Source: Mnemiopsis leidyi (lineage: Eukaryota > Ctenophora > Tentaculata > Lobata > Bolinopsidae). From it: 64,000 bases of DNA. Below the pieces are notes generated by a model. It was not told the origin of the DNA, did no database searches, and saw nothing but the letters and a program-made list of their open reading frames with translations. This document shows, piece by piece, positions 36,716 through 49,000 of the stretch (position 1 is its first letter; every line of letters begins with the position of its first letter). A program made the translations under genes and the position numbers. The DNA lies in the NCBI GenBank assembly GCA_000226015.1, contig JH152704.1:31291-95290 (forward strand), read 5' to 3'.

Positions 36716-37883
36716 AAGGATATGCATTTCTTAGGTAAATTGAAAGTTATTTATAGAATGGAAAGTACTTGTTTTTCAGTGTCCATGACATAATCGTGAA
36801 TAAGCTGAAGAAGGAAAGTGTCTTTGGAAATTAGCAAGATACTTAGATACATTAAGTAAAACAATTTATGAAGTAAAACAATTTATTTTTTTTTCATTAT
36901 CACTCATAGGGGTGAGATATCTGTCAAGGATTTATAACAGGAATTAACAGGAATTAACAGGAATTAACAGGAATTAACAATATACCAAACTGATTCCAAA
37001 TACCCTCCAGAGGGTTGGAAGTCGGACCAAGTTTCTCGTCCAAACAAGGGTAGAGAAGACTTCATCGAGTTCGGGACAGGCTCCCATCCTGTTGAGGGAT
37101 GTGAATACCTGAGATTACACCAGCGAGCAGGGTCAAGATGGAGCAGAAGATGATGGAGACGATGTAACAAGACAATGATTTTTACGAATTATATTTTCCT
37201 GATTTAACTTCTATGAAATAATTTAGCGTTAAAATAAACAATGTATGATAAAAGCTATGGCAAAGATCACAGTGAGTGTGAGTGAGTGTGAAACAAATAA
37301 TTAGTATTTTTACCCGTTTATTGTACATAAAATTGTATCAAAAACACATTCCCAAATCATTTATGCTATAAGTTATCTCTTCAACGAGTTTAGGGTCTTA
37401 TAAAATAGAAAATATAAAATAACCTAAAAGCTCATGGAGCTTTAAAACATTCTAAGAACACTAGAGGGATAAAGTTGATGATATCGAACATACTTTTGCA
37501 CGTTGAGCAAAATTGAAGTAATGTATAAAAATTCAAAAACCATACATTTTCATACACACATAATTGGTATAAACAGACCAAGGCACGACAGGGCAGGTAA
37601 ATAAAAAAATTGCTTATTTAAATTTGTGCATAAATATTTATCGTAGGGATTTAAAGCGTGATTGTCTGATACATGATCCTAGATTTAGTGTACAGAGCAA
37701 TACCCTGGAAGCGTCATAATAAGTCACTTGTATGCAATAAAAAACTATTGGACTGACAAGTTGAGATGGAAATGCAGCCGGGTAACGGACACGCTTGCTT
37801 GGTGCTTCTTTGTGCCCTTTTTGTCACTACTCTCAACAAACCAATAGTTTTCAAGCTATTTTGGCCTTTAATAGATGAGATCA
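36716..37883. other. Spacer between two LINE copies
   Basis: No gene seen. Contains four tandem copies of caggaattaa(caggaattaa) near 36940-36980. It ends at an assembly gap (37884-37893), so the true spacing and the 5' end of LINE copy 2 are unknown. Confidence 0.4.
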
Positions 37884-37893
37884 NNNNNNNNNN

Positions 37894-39407
37894 AGAAGGG
37901 TGACAGAGCAAGGGACACTGGGCAGTGAACTACAGGCCAGTTGCCCTCACATCACATGTCATCAAAGTTTATGAGTGAATCCTTCGCAGTGTAATGGTAG
38001 ACCACATGGACAGGACCAAGCTACTCTGTGACAACCAGCACGGATTTAGCTCTGGCAGAGGCTGCCTCACGCAGCTCCTCAGTCATGTAGATGACATTGT
38101 GAAAGGTCTAACTGATGGCGCAGACACAGATGCCATATACCTGGACTTCGCAAAAGCTTTGGACAAGGACAATCATCGACTGCTACTTGCCAAGATGAGG
38201 AAGCTTGAGTTTCAGGAGAAGCTTGTTAAGTGGATCGAATCCCTCATATTGGATCGCAAGCAGTCTGTTGTGCTTGACGGAGTGTCTTCATTTGCTGCAG
38301 TTGTACTCAGTGGGGTGACCCAAGGAACAGTTTTGGGCCCACTGCTGTTTATCTTATTCATCAATTATATGAAACTTTGTGTTATGGGTTCCATTATTAG
38401 ACTCTTTGCAGATGACACTAGAATCCTACATCACATCTTTTGCATTGAGGACGTTGAAGCCCTGCAGCAAGATCTCAACTGTGTTTTGGAATGGGCCAAG
38501 TGCAACAACATGGCCCTCAATGAGAACAAGTTCGAGCTGTTAGTTCACAAACACGGCTCCCAAAGTGCACTATTCGAACTACCTTTCACAGTGCTGACTC
38601 AGGCGTACCAAGTTTCAAACGGCAGCATAATCCTTCCATCTGAGTGTGTGAAAGACCTTGGGGTGATGGTTCCATCTGACCTACCGTGGAAACCACATAT
38701 TTGTATGATTGCTCAAAGCGACACGAAAGTTGCTGCCTGGGTGCTATCAGCCTTTAAGACAAGAGACAAATGCACAATGCTGACACAATATAAATCCATC
38801 ATTAGGAGTCATCTTGAGTATTGCTGCCCATTGTGGAATTCCAACAGCAAATGTAATATCCACCAGCTTCAAGGCGTTCAGAGCTCATTCACATGGAGGA
38901 TAGACTGCGTGCAACATCTTGATTATTGGCAACAACTAAGAGCACTCAATCTCATGTCACTGCACAGGAGAAGAGAACGCTACATTATAATCCATGTTTG
39001 GAAAATTCTTAACGGCAGGTGCCCAAACAATGTTGACATAAAGTTCTTGGAATCAAAGAGACATGGCAAAAAAGCAGTTGTCCCCACTCCAACAAAATCA
39101 AGCAGCAAACAATACCGGACACTGCACCATAATTCGTTTGCAGTGATCGAGCCCCGCCTTTGGAACACCATCCCTCCTAACTTGCACTCCATTGAAGACC
39201 CCGAGCACTTTAAGTCGATGCTTACTGATTTTGTCAAATCGTTTGCTGACGAACCACCAATCCCTGGTTAAAGTGGTTGAAACGGGAACTCCTTGCTGGA
39301 TTGGAATTCGACCATAGCAGATGATGACCCGATAGAGGATCAATAAAGTGCACTGAAGTAACCGAAGTAAGTAGGCAGTTAGTTCATTGGTGGATTACAT
39401 TTTCGGG
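37894..39407 (+). mobile_element. CR1/Jockey-like non-LTR retrotransposon, copy 2, RT and C-terminal region intact
   Basis: A 425-codon frame (37994-39271, TAA) covers reverse transcriptase from FSSGRGCLTQLLSHVDD through LDFAKALDKDN, SGVTQGTVLGPLLFILFIN, the catalytic FADDT and MALNENKFELLVHK, to the C-terminal RT/thumb region (LTQYKSIIRSHLEYCCPLWN, FAVIEPRLWNTIPPNL). The usual SGVPQG is SGVTQG here. Upstream the frame is interrupted, then lost in the n-gap. A 3' UTR with AATAAA ends near 39407 with the same sequence as copy 1. The intact part looks young, but the element lacks its 5' half. Confidence 0.9.
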
Positions 39408-39463
39408 TTGTCGTGGTAATACCCGACTCACGTTAGAACGTTAGACGGATATAATCTTGTCAA
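39408..39463. mobile_element. Tiny MITE (56 bp) with ttgtcg...cttgtcaa ends
   Basis: Begins ttgtcgtggtaatacccgac and ends gacggatataatcttgtcaa; the ends are imperfect inverted repeats. It is almost identical to the element at 42111-42169. No clear target duplication here: it sits exactly at the join between LINE copy 2 and the next LINE fragment. Confidence 0.7.
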
Positions 39464-40745
39464 AGAAATTAAAACTTTTTTTAAATTTCAAAAAAATTTC
39501 TTTTAACATCTGCTTGTGTTCAAAAAAGATTTTGAATAAAATTCAAAAAACGTTTGTCAGAAGTTGCCTGACTTGCTTTAAAACTTTAAAACTTAATATT
39601 TTCAAGAACTCAGGTCCAGATGGAGTTCACCCTAAGTTGTTAAAGTCTTTAGCTCATGACGATAGTTTTGTTGAAGCTGTAATACAACTATTTGTTAAGT
39701 GTTCAGAGACAGGGACTCTACCCGAAGTATGGAATGTGGAAGTCAGCATCTGTTATTGCACTATTTAAAAAGGGTACAAAGTTTGATCCCTTAAATTATA
39801 AACCAGTATCTCTAACTTGTATTTTGTGCAAGGTTTACGGAAAGCTAGTAAGAGAGCATTTGTTAGATTTTCTAGAGGGCCTAATTTCAAAGCATCAGCA
39901 TGGATTTGTCCAGGGAAAGTCATGTTTGTCTAATCTTTAAGAAACTTTTGATAACATCCTAGATTTTTTTGATAAAGGTGTTCCTGTAGACCTTCTGTAT
40001 TTTGATTTTAGTAACGCTTTTAACACAGTTCCCCACTTTAGACTTTTATCTAAATAGGAGGGATTTGGCATTAAGGGAAAAGTTTTAGAGATTATTAAAG
40101 ATTTTTTGACTGAAAGGACCATGAGGGTTTGTGTAGAAGGGCAATGGTCCGAGGTAAAACACGTTTTATCTGGTGTTCCACAAGGTTCAGTTTTAGGTCC
40201 CTTGCTTTTTATTTTGTATGTAAATGATATACCTGAAATTGTGTCCTGTTGCTTTGGAAGAATAAGATTAAGTTATTTGCAGATGATATCTTAACACTTA
40301 AGCTAATTTGCAATGCATATGATCATAGAAGTATAGCTGATGATATTTCAGGATTAGAAATCTGGGAAAGTATCTGGCATCTTAAGTTTAATCCTTCTAA
40401 ATGTTAAGTAGTTCATGTAAATTTTAACAATAACCCTAATTTAAAATATTTCTTAAACGGAGTAGAACTTAAAGCGTCTGCAAGAAAAAGATTTGGGGGT
40501 TATTACCCATAGTTTCCTGCTTTGGAATGAACAGATAAAGACATCTGTATCAAAATGAGAATGTTTTGACGAGATGATATCCGTCTAACGTTCTAGCGAA
40601 GAGCAGCGAACTGCGAGCAGCGCGCGGGTCGGGTAACACCTCGACAAAGAATGTTATGCTAGCTATTTTTAAAGCTCTTGTAAGACCCTATTTTGAGTAT
40701 TGTGTTCAATTGCGGAATCCTTGCCTTGCGTTGCGGCCCATTTTC
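39464..40745 (+). mobile_element. L2/CR1-like LINE fragment of a second family, degenerate
   Basis: Reverse-transcriptase pieces in shifting frames: SGPDGVHPKLLKSLAHDD, CSETGTLPEVWN, FKKGTKFDPLNYKPVSLTC, KHQHGFVQGKSCLSNL, FDFSNAFNTVPH, SGVPQGSVLGPLLFILYVNDIPEI, LFADDI and, after a small insertion at 40566-40647, ALVRPYFEYCVQL. More AT-rich than the 35-39 kb family and different in sequence. Several stops and frameshifts make it inactive. Confidence 0.82.
40566..40647. mobile_element. Tiny MITE (82 bp) with perfect 8-bp target duplication, inside a LINE
   Basis: Flanked by agaatgtt at 40558-40565 and 40648-40655. Ends ttgacgagatgatatccgtc and, in inverse, ttgtcgaggtgttacccgac pair as terminal inverted repeats. 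It interrupts the LINE reading, which resumes directly after it. An 8-bp duplication points to hAT-type transposition. Confidence 0.85.
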
Positions 40746-40822
40746 AGCAGGTCAGGCAACGTCTGACAACGGAATCCAGTAGCGGCTCATGGGAATTGGG
40801 CGACTGTTTTACATATATTATT

Positions 40823-40911
40823 CAACGGGCGATGCGCGTCTAGAATTTCTTCGCCAGGCCAGAAATGCGTGACAGCGCGTGATGGCCGCGACAGTAGGTT
40901 ATCAACCTACA
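40823..40911 (+). mobile_element. 89-bp short interspersed element, copy 1, with about 10-bp target duplication
   Basis: Starts caacgggcgatgcgcgtcta, ends gtaggttatcaacctaca. Flanked on both sides by atatattatt (40813-40822 and 40912-40921). The ends do not form inverted repeats; the right end itself folds (taggtt-atc-aaccta). Confidence 0.82.
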
Positions 40912-41257
40912 ATATATTATTTGATTAATATACATATATTATTCATTATTTGATTTATCGAAATAAGAACCTAACTTGAGTATGTAAAATTTATTTTAGC
41001 ACACTGCGTTTGACCAGAAGTGTCGGTGTCCCAGCATAAAGGGCTTACGAAAGTTTGTACGGCAGCGCGCACCCTCCTGTCATTTCATTCCCATTTTATT
41101 CGCTTCGAATGAGGGTCGGACGAAGTCAGACAATCGAAAGTGTAAAAGCACGTATGTCCTTTCGCTAGCTGTTCCGATACTGCCACTATGAGGTGTAAAT
41201 AGATCATAGATATGTGTGATGATGTATAAATGCCATATTAATTATTACTTACTTACT

Positions 41258-41346
41258 CAACGGGCGATGCGCGTCTAGAATTTCTTCTCCAGGCCAGAAA
41301 TGCGTGACAGCGCGTGATGGCCGCGACAGTAGGTTATCAACCTACA
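41258..41346 (+). mobile_element. 89-bp short interspersed element, copy 2
   Basis: Nearly identical to 40823-40911, with the same length and ends. Flanks cttacttact and attacttatt agree at 8 of 10 positions, so a diverged target duplication is likely. Confidence 0.82.
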
Positions 41347-41631
41347 ATTACTTATTTACTTACTCACTTACCTTAGATTATATTACCAGGTGCTTACGCC
41401 GCGCGCGGCCGATGCTATTCTTTTCGATTTTTTAATTCTTTTTGAATTTTTGAAATGAATTTTTGAAATTTTTCCCTAAATATCATTCTTGTTGCTCTAA
41501 CCAGGGCCCTAATTTAGTAAAATACAATTTTATTTTCTTGGCATTTTACACAATCAAAATATAAAATATAAATCATTTCTCTGCGTTCGATACACGATAG
41601 GCCGCGCAATGCGCGCATGCGGCAGCAGGTT

Positions 41632-42090
41632 AAATAAATAAATAAATAAATAAATCATAATGACGCCAGCATCATCACATCTAAACCCTAAAACTATCTT
41701 AAAAATTCTAAATTCAATAATTACACTTGTAATTAAATGTAATTAAGGCAAAAAATCAGGTTAAATTGCCCTAATAGATGTTAATAAACTTCTTTTTAGC
41801 AACCAAAGGGTTATCTTTTAGAAAACTGTTATGCTTTATCTTGTTCTCCAAGTAACTTCCACCTTCAATACGATTCAAAACTTCATCCGAAATATTCCAA
41901 TAATGCCCGCCACCAGAAGTCCCAATGGCTCTAGATTTACTCTTAAAAATCTCTAGATTACTGTTAAAAACATTTAAAGATGACGCAGTCTTCACTTCAA
42001 TAGGTAGCTTATTCCAAGATGAAATTACTCTTTCACTGATTGAGGTTGAGGTAGATTCATCATCACTCCAGGATTTTACCACAAACAATT
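41632..42090 (-). mobile_element. 3' end of an L2/CR1-like LINE, minus strand, with (TTTA)n tail
   Basis: The minus-strand frame (42088-41771) reads SISERVISSWNKLPIEVKTASSLNVFNSNLEIF, the FxxRVxxxWNxLPxxVxxAxSLNxFxxxL pattern typical of the C-terminus of LINE proteins. It ends at a TAA, followed by an AT-rich 3' UTR and a tetranucleotide tail (forward taaataaataaa at 41632-41657). Only the 3' end is present. Confidence 0.82.
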
Positions 42091-42110
42091 ATTAATAAAT
42101 AAATGCTAGG

Positions 42111-42169
42111 TTGTTGCGGTGATACCCGACTCACGCAGCTAGAACGTTAGACGGATATAATCTCGTCAA
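42111..42169. mobile_element. Tiny MITE (59 bp) with perfect 8-bp target duplication
   Basis: atgctagg at 42103-42110 is repeated at 42170-42177. Ends ttgttgcggtgatacccgac and gacggatataatctcgtcaa are imperfect inverted repeats. Same family as 39408-39463 and 40566-40647. Confidence 0.87.
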
Positions 42170-42341
42170 ATGCTAGGTTAAACAATTATTTGTAAGTGTG
42201 TGCTACAATCATGAGTCATCACGGAATATGGGATAAACCGTGGAGAAAGTAGGTACATTGCTTAATTGTTAATGCTTAAAGGTTTGTATCATTGGCTGTG
42301 ACAGCGAAAATATTAATATTCCTAAATAGTCAAGTTAGGAT

Positions 42342-42443
42342 TGTAGGTTGATAACCTACTGTCGCGGCTATCTCGCGCTGTCACGCAATTCTGGCCTGGC
42401 GACATGTGAATTTCAAAAAATTCTTAACGCGAATCGCCCGTTA
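42342..42443 (-). mobile_element. Short interspersed element, copy 3, inverted and about 102 bp
   Basis: Reads as the reverse complement of the 89-bp element (tgtaggttgataacctactg ... gcgaatcgcccgtta) with a small internal insertion and more mismatches. A further 5' fragment (acgggcgatgcgcgtctaaa) lies at 42663-42690. Confidence 0.75.
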
Positions 42444-43064
42444 ACGGAGCGCCCGCTTTGTCTGACCTTTCCTTACCGGGCGTTGCGCGGCTCTCTCTAC
42501 ATTTCCCTTCGTTCGCAAAGCCTGAGGTCACCAGGCAAACCTTTCCCTAATTTATAATTAAATTACAAATAATTTAATAATTGCTTACCTGTCAACTTTT
42601 TGACTTTGTCCGAACTTATTCGAAACGAATAAAAAATAAAGTGTACCGGGAAGGTGTTTGTTTAACGGGCGATGCGCGTCTAAAATTTCTTCGACAAACA
42701 ACTTTAAATTTAACCCGCGCCATAATTCAAATTTTAAAAGTCTGGTTTAAAATTAACCTGGAAAATTTTTAGTTCACGCAGCACATCAGATTTTTTGCCT
42801 GGTGATCTTAGTTCTTTGCCTTGTAATCAGGGGTGACTGTAGAAAGAGTCACGCAGTGCCCGGTTAACAGTAATGCCGAGCTGAGCTATTGCAGTTTAAG
42901 CGCCGCGCGCGTCGCCGCCATTTCACCATATTATAGATCAGTCGATTTTACTCCGCAAGCGTTTTTCTATCAAAGCTATTTTCGGCTACTCATTCTATAA
43001 GTCCATGCTCCGTTCACGACATTTGGTCACTCCTGCCTTAGTAACTTTTGTTGCCTCCTAAGTA

Positions 43065-46000
43065 ATGTTTAACCGAAATAGTAAAAGAAGGTACGAGGTC
43101 AAGACATACAGCAATGAGGTCCAGACCTTCCGAGAAAATAGTTCAAAGCTTTTTGCAGGTAAAATTTTATCCGTTTAGTCATTGATTAATACATTTGCCA
43201 TATTTGCTTGTCTCACGTCAGTTGTACCAACGCCGATTTCCTTTAAGACACGCCGATGTTTTCTGGAAATTTAGGCGCATTCTATCTTGGCTCCCTCCTA
43301 TGAAGTAAAGAAATTATCAAACTAAACTGATTACTGACCCAATCCTTTTCTTGCTTGGCAACTGTTTGTGATCACCATATTGTATGGTTGTTTTTTCATT
43401 AAACCTCATTAGTCTTCATCGTCCTTCCCTCATCTAATTACGTAGTTTAAATCCTACTTTAAAGTTCAAGGATATTTGTTACATCGGAAAATTGCCCTCA
43501 TTTGAGCTGAGCCTTAAATTGAATTAAGTGGTACCGAGAACAAAACGAATTTTTCATGATGGTGCAATTCATCCCTTAAGTTTTAAGGGATCTTTAAGCT
43601 TTTCTTCAACAAAAAACTAACGAGGAGAAGCAGTAAATGGTTAGATTTTTGTTAAAGGATAGCTTGAAAAGTCTTTGTAATGAATAGGACTATCAGGTAT
43701 GTAAGCATCTTCTTTGAAACGAATTGGACGTGCAATGTTACAGTGAAGATGCCTAAATACCTTATACATAGTCCTATTCATAACAAAGATTTCGAAGAAT
43801 GCCCTCTTTCGAGTTCCATCACAACCTGAAAAGTGTTCTGCGTGAATTTGTGATCTATAGACTCAGCTCCACCACTTCCAAGTCTAGTTCTGGTACTCTT
43901 GTTCGACTCTTCACTGATTTCATGTATGAGCTGTACTTGTATTACATATCACCTAGCAGTCTAAATCAGATTAGTTAATCTTATTAGAGTAACCGATTCT
44001 TCCTGTCTCCCCTGAACTCTAATCACAGTCTTTAATTGCACGCACATATGCCTTTATTTATCTTAACTTGCACCCGTGTTTGTTATCAAATATACACTTT
44101 AATTTCTTTGCCCGAAAGTTCAAGTACCAAATTCCATCTCCACGTTGCCTACATGTTCATCCTACATTCAATCATCATGTAAGTGCTACACTGTGCTTAT
44201 TGCTTATGCTCAGTACGTGCGTTATTCGTTGCATAATGTCTACTATAACCTGCTGTGACATCACTTTTGTACTCACACAATGCTATGTGGTTTCCCTAAA
44301 CTAGCACAATGAGCTGTTTTCTCTCTGATTGTCGTGTGATTCTCAGAAATTAGCCATTGTTACAAATAATACGGAGACAATTCCGACAATCCTGCCTGAG
44401 CTGACTGCCTCCGCAAGCATCCTGTGTATCACATCCTCTTCTTTAGTCCACCGGAAAACTTTCGTAAGCAAATTTCTACTCGTCAAAGGACCACTTTGAC
44501 AAGTAACATTAAATATATTCCTACAGGCTATCTCTGGCTGAACCGACCACACAAGAAACAGAAATGGAAGAGAGTATTCAGCTGCCTGTACAGCTCTCCG
44601 GCACTCACCTACCTGGTATGGTGGGCTAACAAACACGAGAATCAAATCCGGGGATTCGTCCTTCTCAACGACTACGACGTGGTTCACTATCTGGCTAATA
44701 GCATCTGCATCAAACCTGTAAGTACTGCATCCCGCAGGATCCTTGCAGTGTTGCACGCTCCAAGTTTATTTTTCCCTTTTTTAGAGTTAACATCTGCGGT
44801 GCTCCAACCGTACTGCATTAAGATTCGTCATGTATTGCCGCGAGATATAGCAGCTGAAGCCGCAGTGCTCGTTCTAGGCTGTATAGTTGCACTGAGCTAT
44901 TGTGTTGCTTGGGAGGTCCTCTTGCACGAATGGGGCTAAATTTTAAGGTGGTGCTTTCTTGCCTCTCATTCATACTGCAATTAACATTGATATTGCATGG
45001 TCTATAGAAATTTATGAAGTTTTATGAAATTATGCTCCAAATATTTGGACGAAATTGACGGTTATCCTACTGATTACAGAACAATTCATCAATTATGATT
45101 TAAAATTTAATACACCAAGTTTTAACATTGACAGACCTCACACGTTCTACGCTCGGAAGTCGGAGGACTAAGGACATATGGACTGTCCTCAATAGTCTTA
45201 GTTCGCAAATTTACAACTTTATACTCTGGATCTGCAGTGTTGTGTTAGACATAATAGTATCCATTTAAACTCCAACCTTTCAAAACGTGATCAAGTCCCC
45301 AGCCTCAGTGTTTTACTTTAACACATAGCACCTGTCAGAGGTCGTCTCCTTCATCGCGTGATTTCTTGAAATTAGATTTATTCGTGGAGAAAGCCTAATG
45401 ATCATGATGCGGCTAAAACATTGGACAAGTTGAGGCATGTTAGGTTTTGAACTATCGTGTGGCCAGCTATAGAACTCAATATATGCATATGAACGGTAAT
45501 TATTTTAGCACAACGGGGAATAGACTTCGAATTATATATTCTGCACTGGTTGGAAAATATGTTAGAATCGTATTATATCGTATATATTCAACAGTTGCCT
45601 AGTCTCCGCAATATACATTATCATCCTAATTATCACTTGTTTTTAATTTGCCAGGCTACTCAGCCGCTGCCGGCTCATACCGAATTGGCTGACTCGAGCC
45701 CACGTGACTCACCAAGTCCAGTCTGATTGGTCGAACAGTCTCAAACAATATCCGCATTTAACCTGGATCCTACGACAAAGCCATTGTGCGCGTCGTGGTT
45801 AATCACGTGATCTCGTTTCTAAGGAACTTTCTGCCTTCCTTCTGTGCGACCGTTATGATTATGGTGTGGTTTTGCGTTATTCGGAGTGGTCCCAATATTT
45901 AGGGAAAACCTATTGTAATATCGTATGGGATAATTATATATTTCTGCTAGAGCTGCAGGGATTTGATCCTAGAACTTGTAGCTCGGAAGAAAGGATGATG

Positions 46001-49000
46001 CTTATTAGCAAGTAACCAGCGGTATATTCCGGTTGCTAAAGCACCTGATGTTGTCTATCTCAAGCCCAAGGTGTTCCATTAACTTAGTGTAACTGACTGA
46101 AAGATAATTTCATGGCAGTTATTTCAGTGCCCTGCAGTGCACAACCGATATCTCCTTCCCCAGCATCCAGCAACTCATTGATTGAGATCATGTATCGTTG
46201 TGACCTGATCTTGGCCTGAAGCAAGTCTGGTCACGGTATCCCTAGACCCCACACACTATGATATATGATTTGTAGACGGCCAAACTACGGAATAAGTTAT
46301 AATAAACGTGCTAAACTCCGGGGCTGGGGTGTTAATTTGAATTTCTGGACGTCGTGTTAGATCATTGTTTCTTAAAATGCTCACCAGCGAGGACGAGTCC
46401 GCGCAACTTGGGTTACTTCCTAGTTCCTACTTTGATAAATGTTCACGAGAAATGCGGCTCGTAGTAAATTCCCAGGTATTATACCGAGGAAAATGACATG
46501 AAAGTGCAGCTGACACAGCGCGCCAAGTATTATTGCCCTGGTTCCCCATATATTCTAGATAGTTCTGATCTTAAGGACCGGGGTGTGCTGAAGTTTTACC
46601 TATCACCAACTCCCCCTCCTTCCCTCCTGATAACGACACTACTACTTCCCCGCTAGCTGACCTGCCCGGACGACGCTGAAGTTTCTCTCTCGTTTAGGAA
46701 CAGCTGGCAGTCTACAACTCAATATCGTCCCGGGTGTTGTCGCTCATCATGTGACCTGATAGTGAATTATAACGGAGTTTGTTGACAAGTAACGTTCAGT
46801 TTGTGTGGTCCATGATTCATGAAGCTATCCTATTGTAACGATACGAGCCATAAATTTCAAGATGAATGGATGTCCACCACACGGAAAGTGAGAACGAAAT
46901 TCCGTGATTATTGTGCTATGCTGACTTTAGTTTTTGTAGAGCACAAATCCCTGGAGGTAGGAAAATCCCGTGAGGCAGGTCATTTTGTGTTAATTAGTCC
47001 AAGTTACGGGAGGGTTACACGGCCCGTAGGCCCATGAGGCCCTGTGCTCCAACAGTTTACACCTCTACCGGCTCCTAGACACACAGAGCTGACAGGCCCT
47101 GAATGTTCCTACTTCTAATTATAGAGCTCTGTGTGCCCTGATAACACGCGGGCATGTTTTAAGCCTTCAGACCGACAACAGAAATGAGGATAAATGTTTT
47201 AAACTTGACAGTCCAGCAGCGTTCAGGACCCCAGTGTCGAATTTTAAAATGTCCTGTAAATGTGGTCGATTAGCGAACATATGAGACCGCCCGCCGCCGT
47301 CACTTACTACTGATTATCATCTATTTCTATGAGCGGTCACAGTCGGATGGTCACTGCTGCATAGCAGGTGTCACACGATCTCGGTAAAGTTCTCCGATTG
47401 GTCCGTCTGACTAACCACCCGGTTCAGCTTTACGTCGGAGCGCGATTAGGGGGGCTAGGTTTTCAGACCGATGCATGGCGAGGTAACACATAGCGTCTCG
47501 TATAGTTCTGGCCTTGTACTGGTCGGTAAATTGAATCAGTTAAAAACGATTTCAATGAAGCTTGTGTTACCCAAACATTTAAGTTAATTTTAACGTTTGT
47601 AAAGAGATTCTGTAGTACCTTTGTGTATGTTTTGTAGATTCAAGCCATGGTTATTGGTTACATTGGGAGCATCTGAGCGGCAAAATTATATTTGTTATAA
47701 AACTATTAAGGTCCATTATGCAGCTCTTGCCCTATGCGTATCCTCTTCAAAATGAAATGCTTTGTTGTGTGTAACAAACGTGACCTCATTGATAATACTG
47801 CTGTTGCTAAAATACACATACACATATTGAAATTTCCTGTCACGCACGTAATAACCTTAAAATTAATATTTAAACTATCGGGCCATAAAAACGTAAAACA
47901 TAATCGGCACGCTCACAATAATGCGTTATAATTCGCCAAAACGTTAATTCGCCAAAACGTTAATCGGTGCAATTTTTGGTAAATGCAGACGTGGCCAGGA
48001 GACTTTCTAACCGAAGAAATGGTGGACGTGGTACTGCAGCTTCCGAGTCTAACTATAGTACGGGATCACTTGTAGATGAGATATTGTCGTTCTTGCCGTG
48101 TAGCCAGATGTTACTATTCGTACTTGCCATTGATTTTACGGTCGACTGGTTTTTGACCACATGATGTCCGCGCTAAAAGCTCAGGGATGGAGTTTTCGAA
48201 CGATTATCTTACTTCAATTGTCTATTGTCCCAATTTGCACATTATGCTGGCTCTAAACGGCCGGACCAGCGTCAAGAAAAAGTGTGTGCCTCAGCGCCAA
48301 GTATTATGTGAAGCTGAGAGGGCCAAATATTTGATGTGATCTGGACTCTAACTCTACCTCCGAAATTGAAAGTAGTAATATCTAAACTCTAGATATATAC
48401 TCAAGATACTGAAGAGATATATAATAGTAAGAGTGGGAGCAATATCGGACAGTATGGGCTGTACTTGATATATAGTTAGCAATTAAGGGAAGTAGCGGAC
48501 AATCAGTAAGTTCACCGTCAACCTTGCACCTTTCAGTGAGCATAAACTACTTAGTCTTTCAAGTACGCCTCATTTCAATTCAATCTCAGTAAACTATTGG
48601 TAAATATATATATATATATATATTGGATCAAGAAGACGTATTAAACGAACATATTGACTTGAGTGTAAAGAATTGAGCCTGGACTTAATTAAGTGGTCCC
48701 AGGCTTTCGATTTGAGTTGCGGTCGTGTATTAACTTTATTAATCTAACCAATCATTGAATTAAGCGGTACTAACTACAGACTAGTGAGGCGGTTCAGCGG
48801 TTCAGGATTCTTTTTCGCACCCCCGGCGCGGTCTCAATATTTAAGTAATAAGCTGAATTTATAAGCTTAAGTTTTTGTGATCGAAGTGTTTACACTTGGA
48901 CCTACTTCAGAACGGTAATCTGAGCGTGCAGATAATTCTGAAGGCTGACAACGCGAAGGATACAAACGATTGGATAACTCATCTCAGACGATACTCTACT

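Noticed and set aside
44343-44756. 137-codon minus-strand ORF
   Set aside because: Antisense shadow of the PH-domain exon 44527-44717, which fits the domain and splice phase on the plus strand.
44424-44939. 171-codon plus-strand ORF as a single-exon gene
   Set aside because: Only 44527-44717 carries the domain; the ORF runs through a good acceptor and a good donor into intron sequence.
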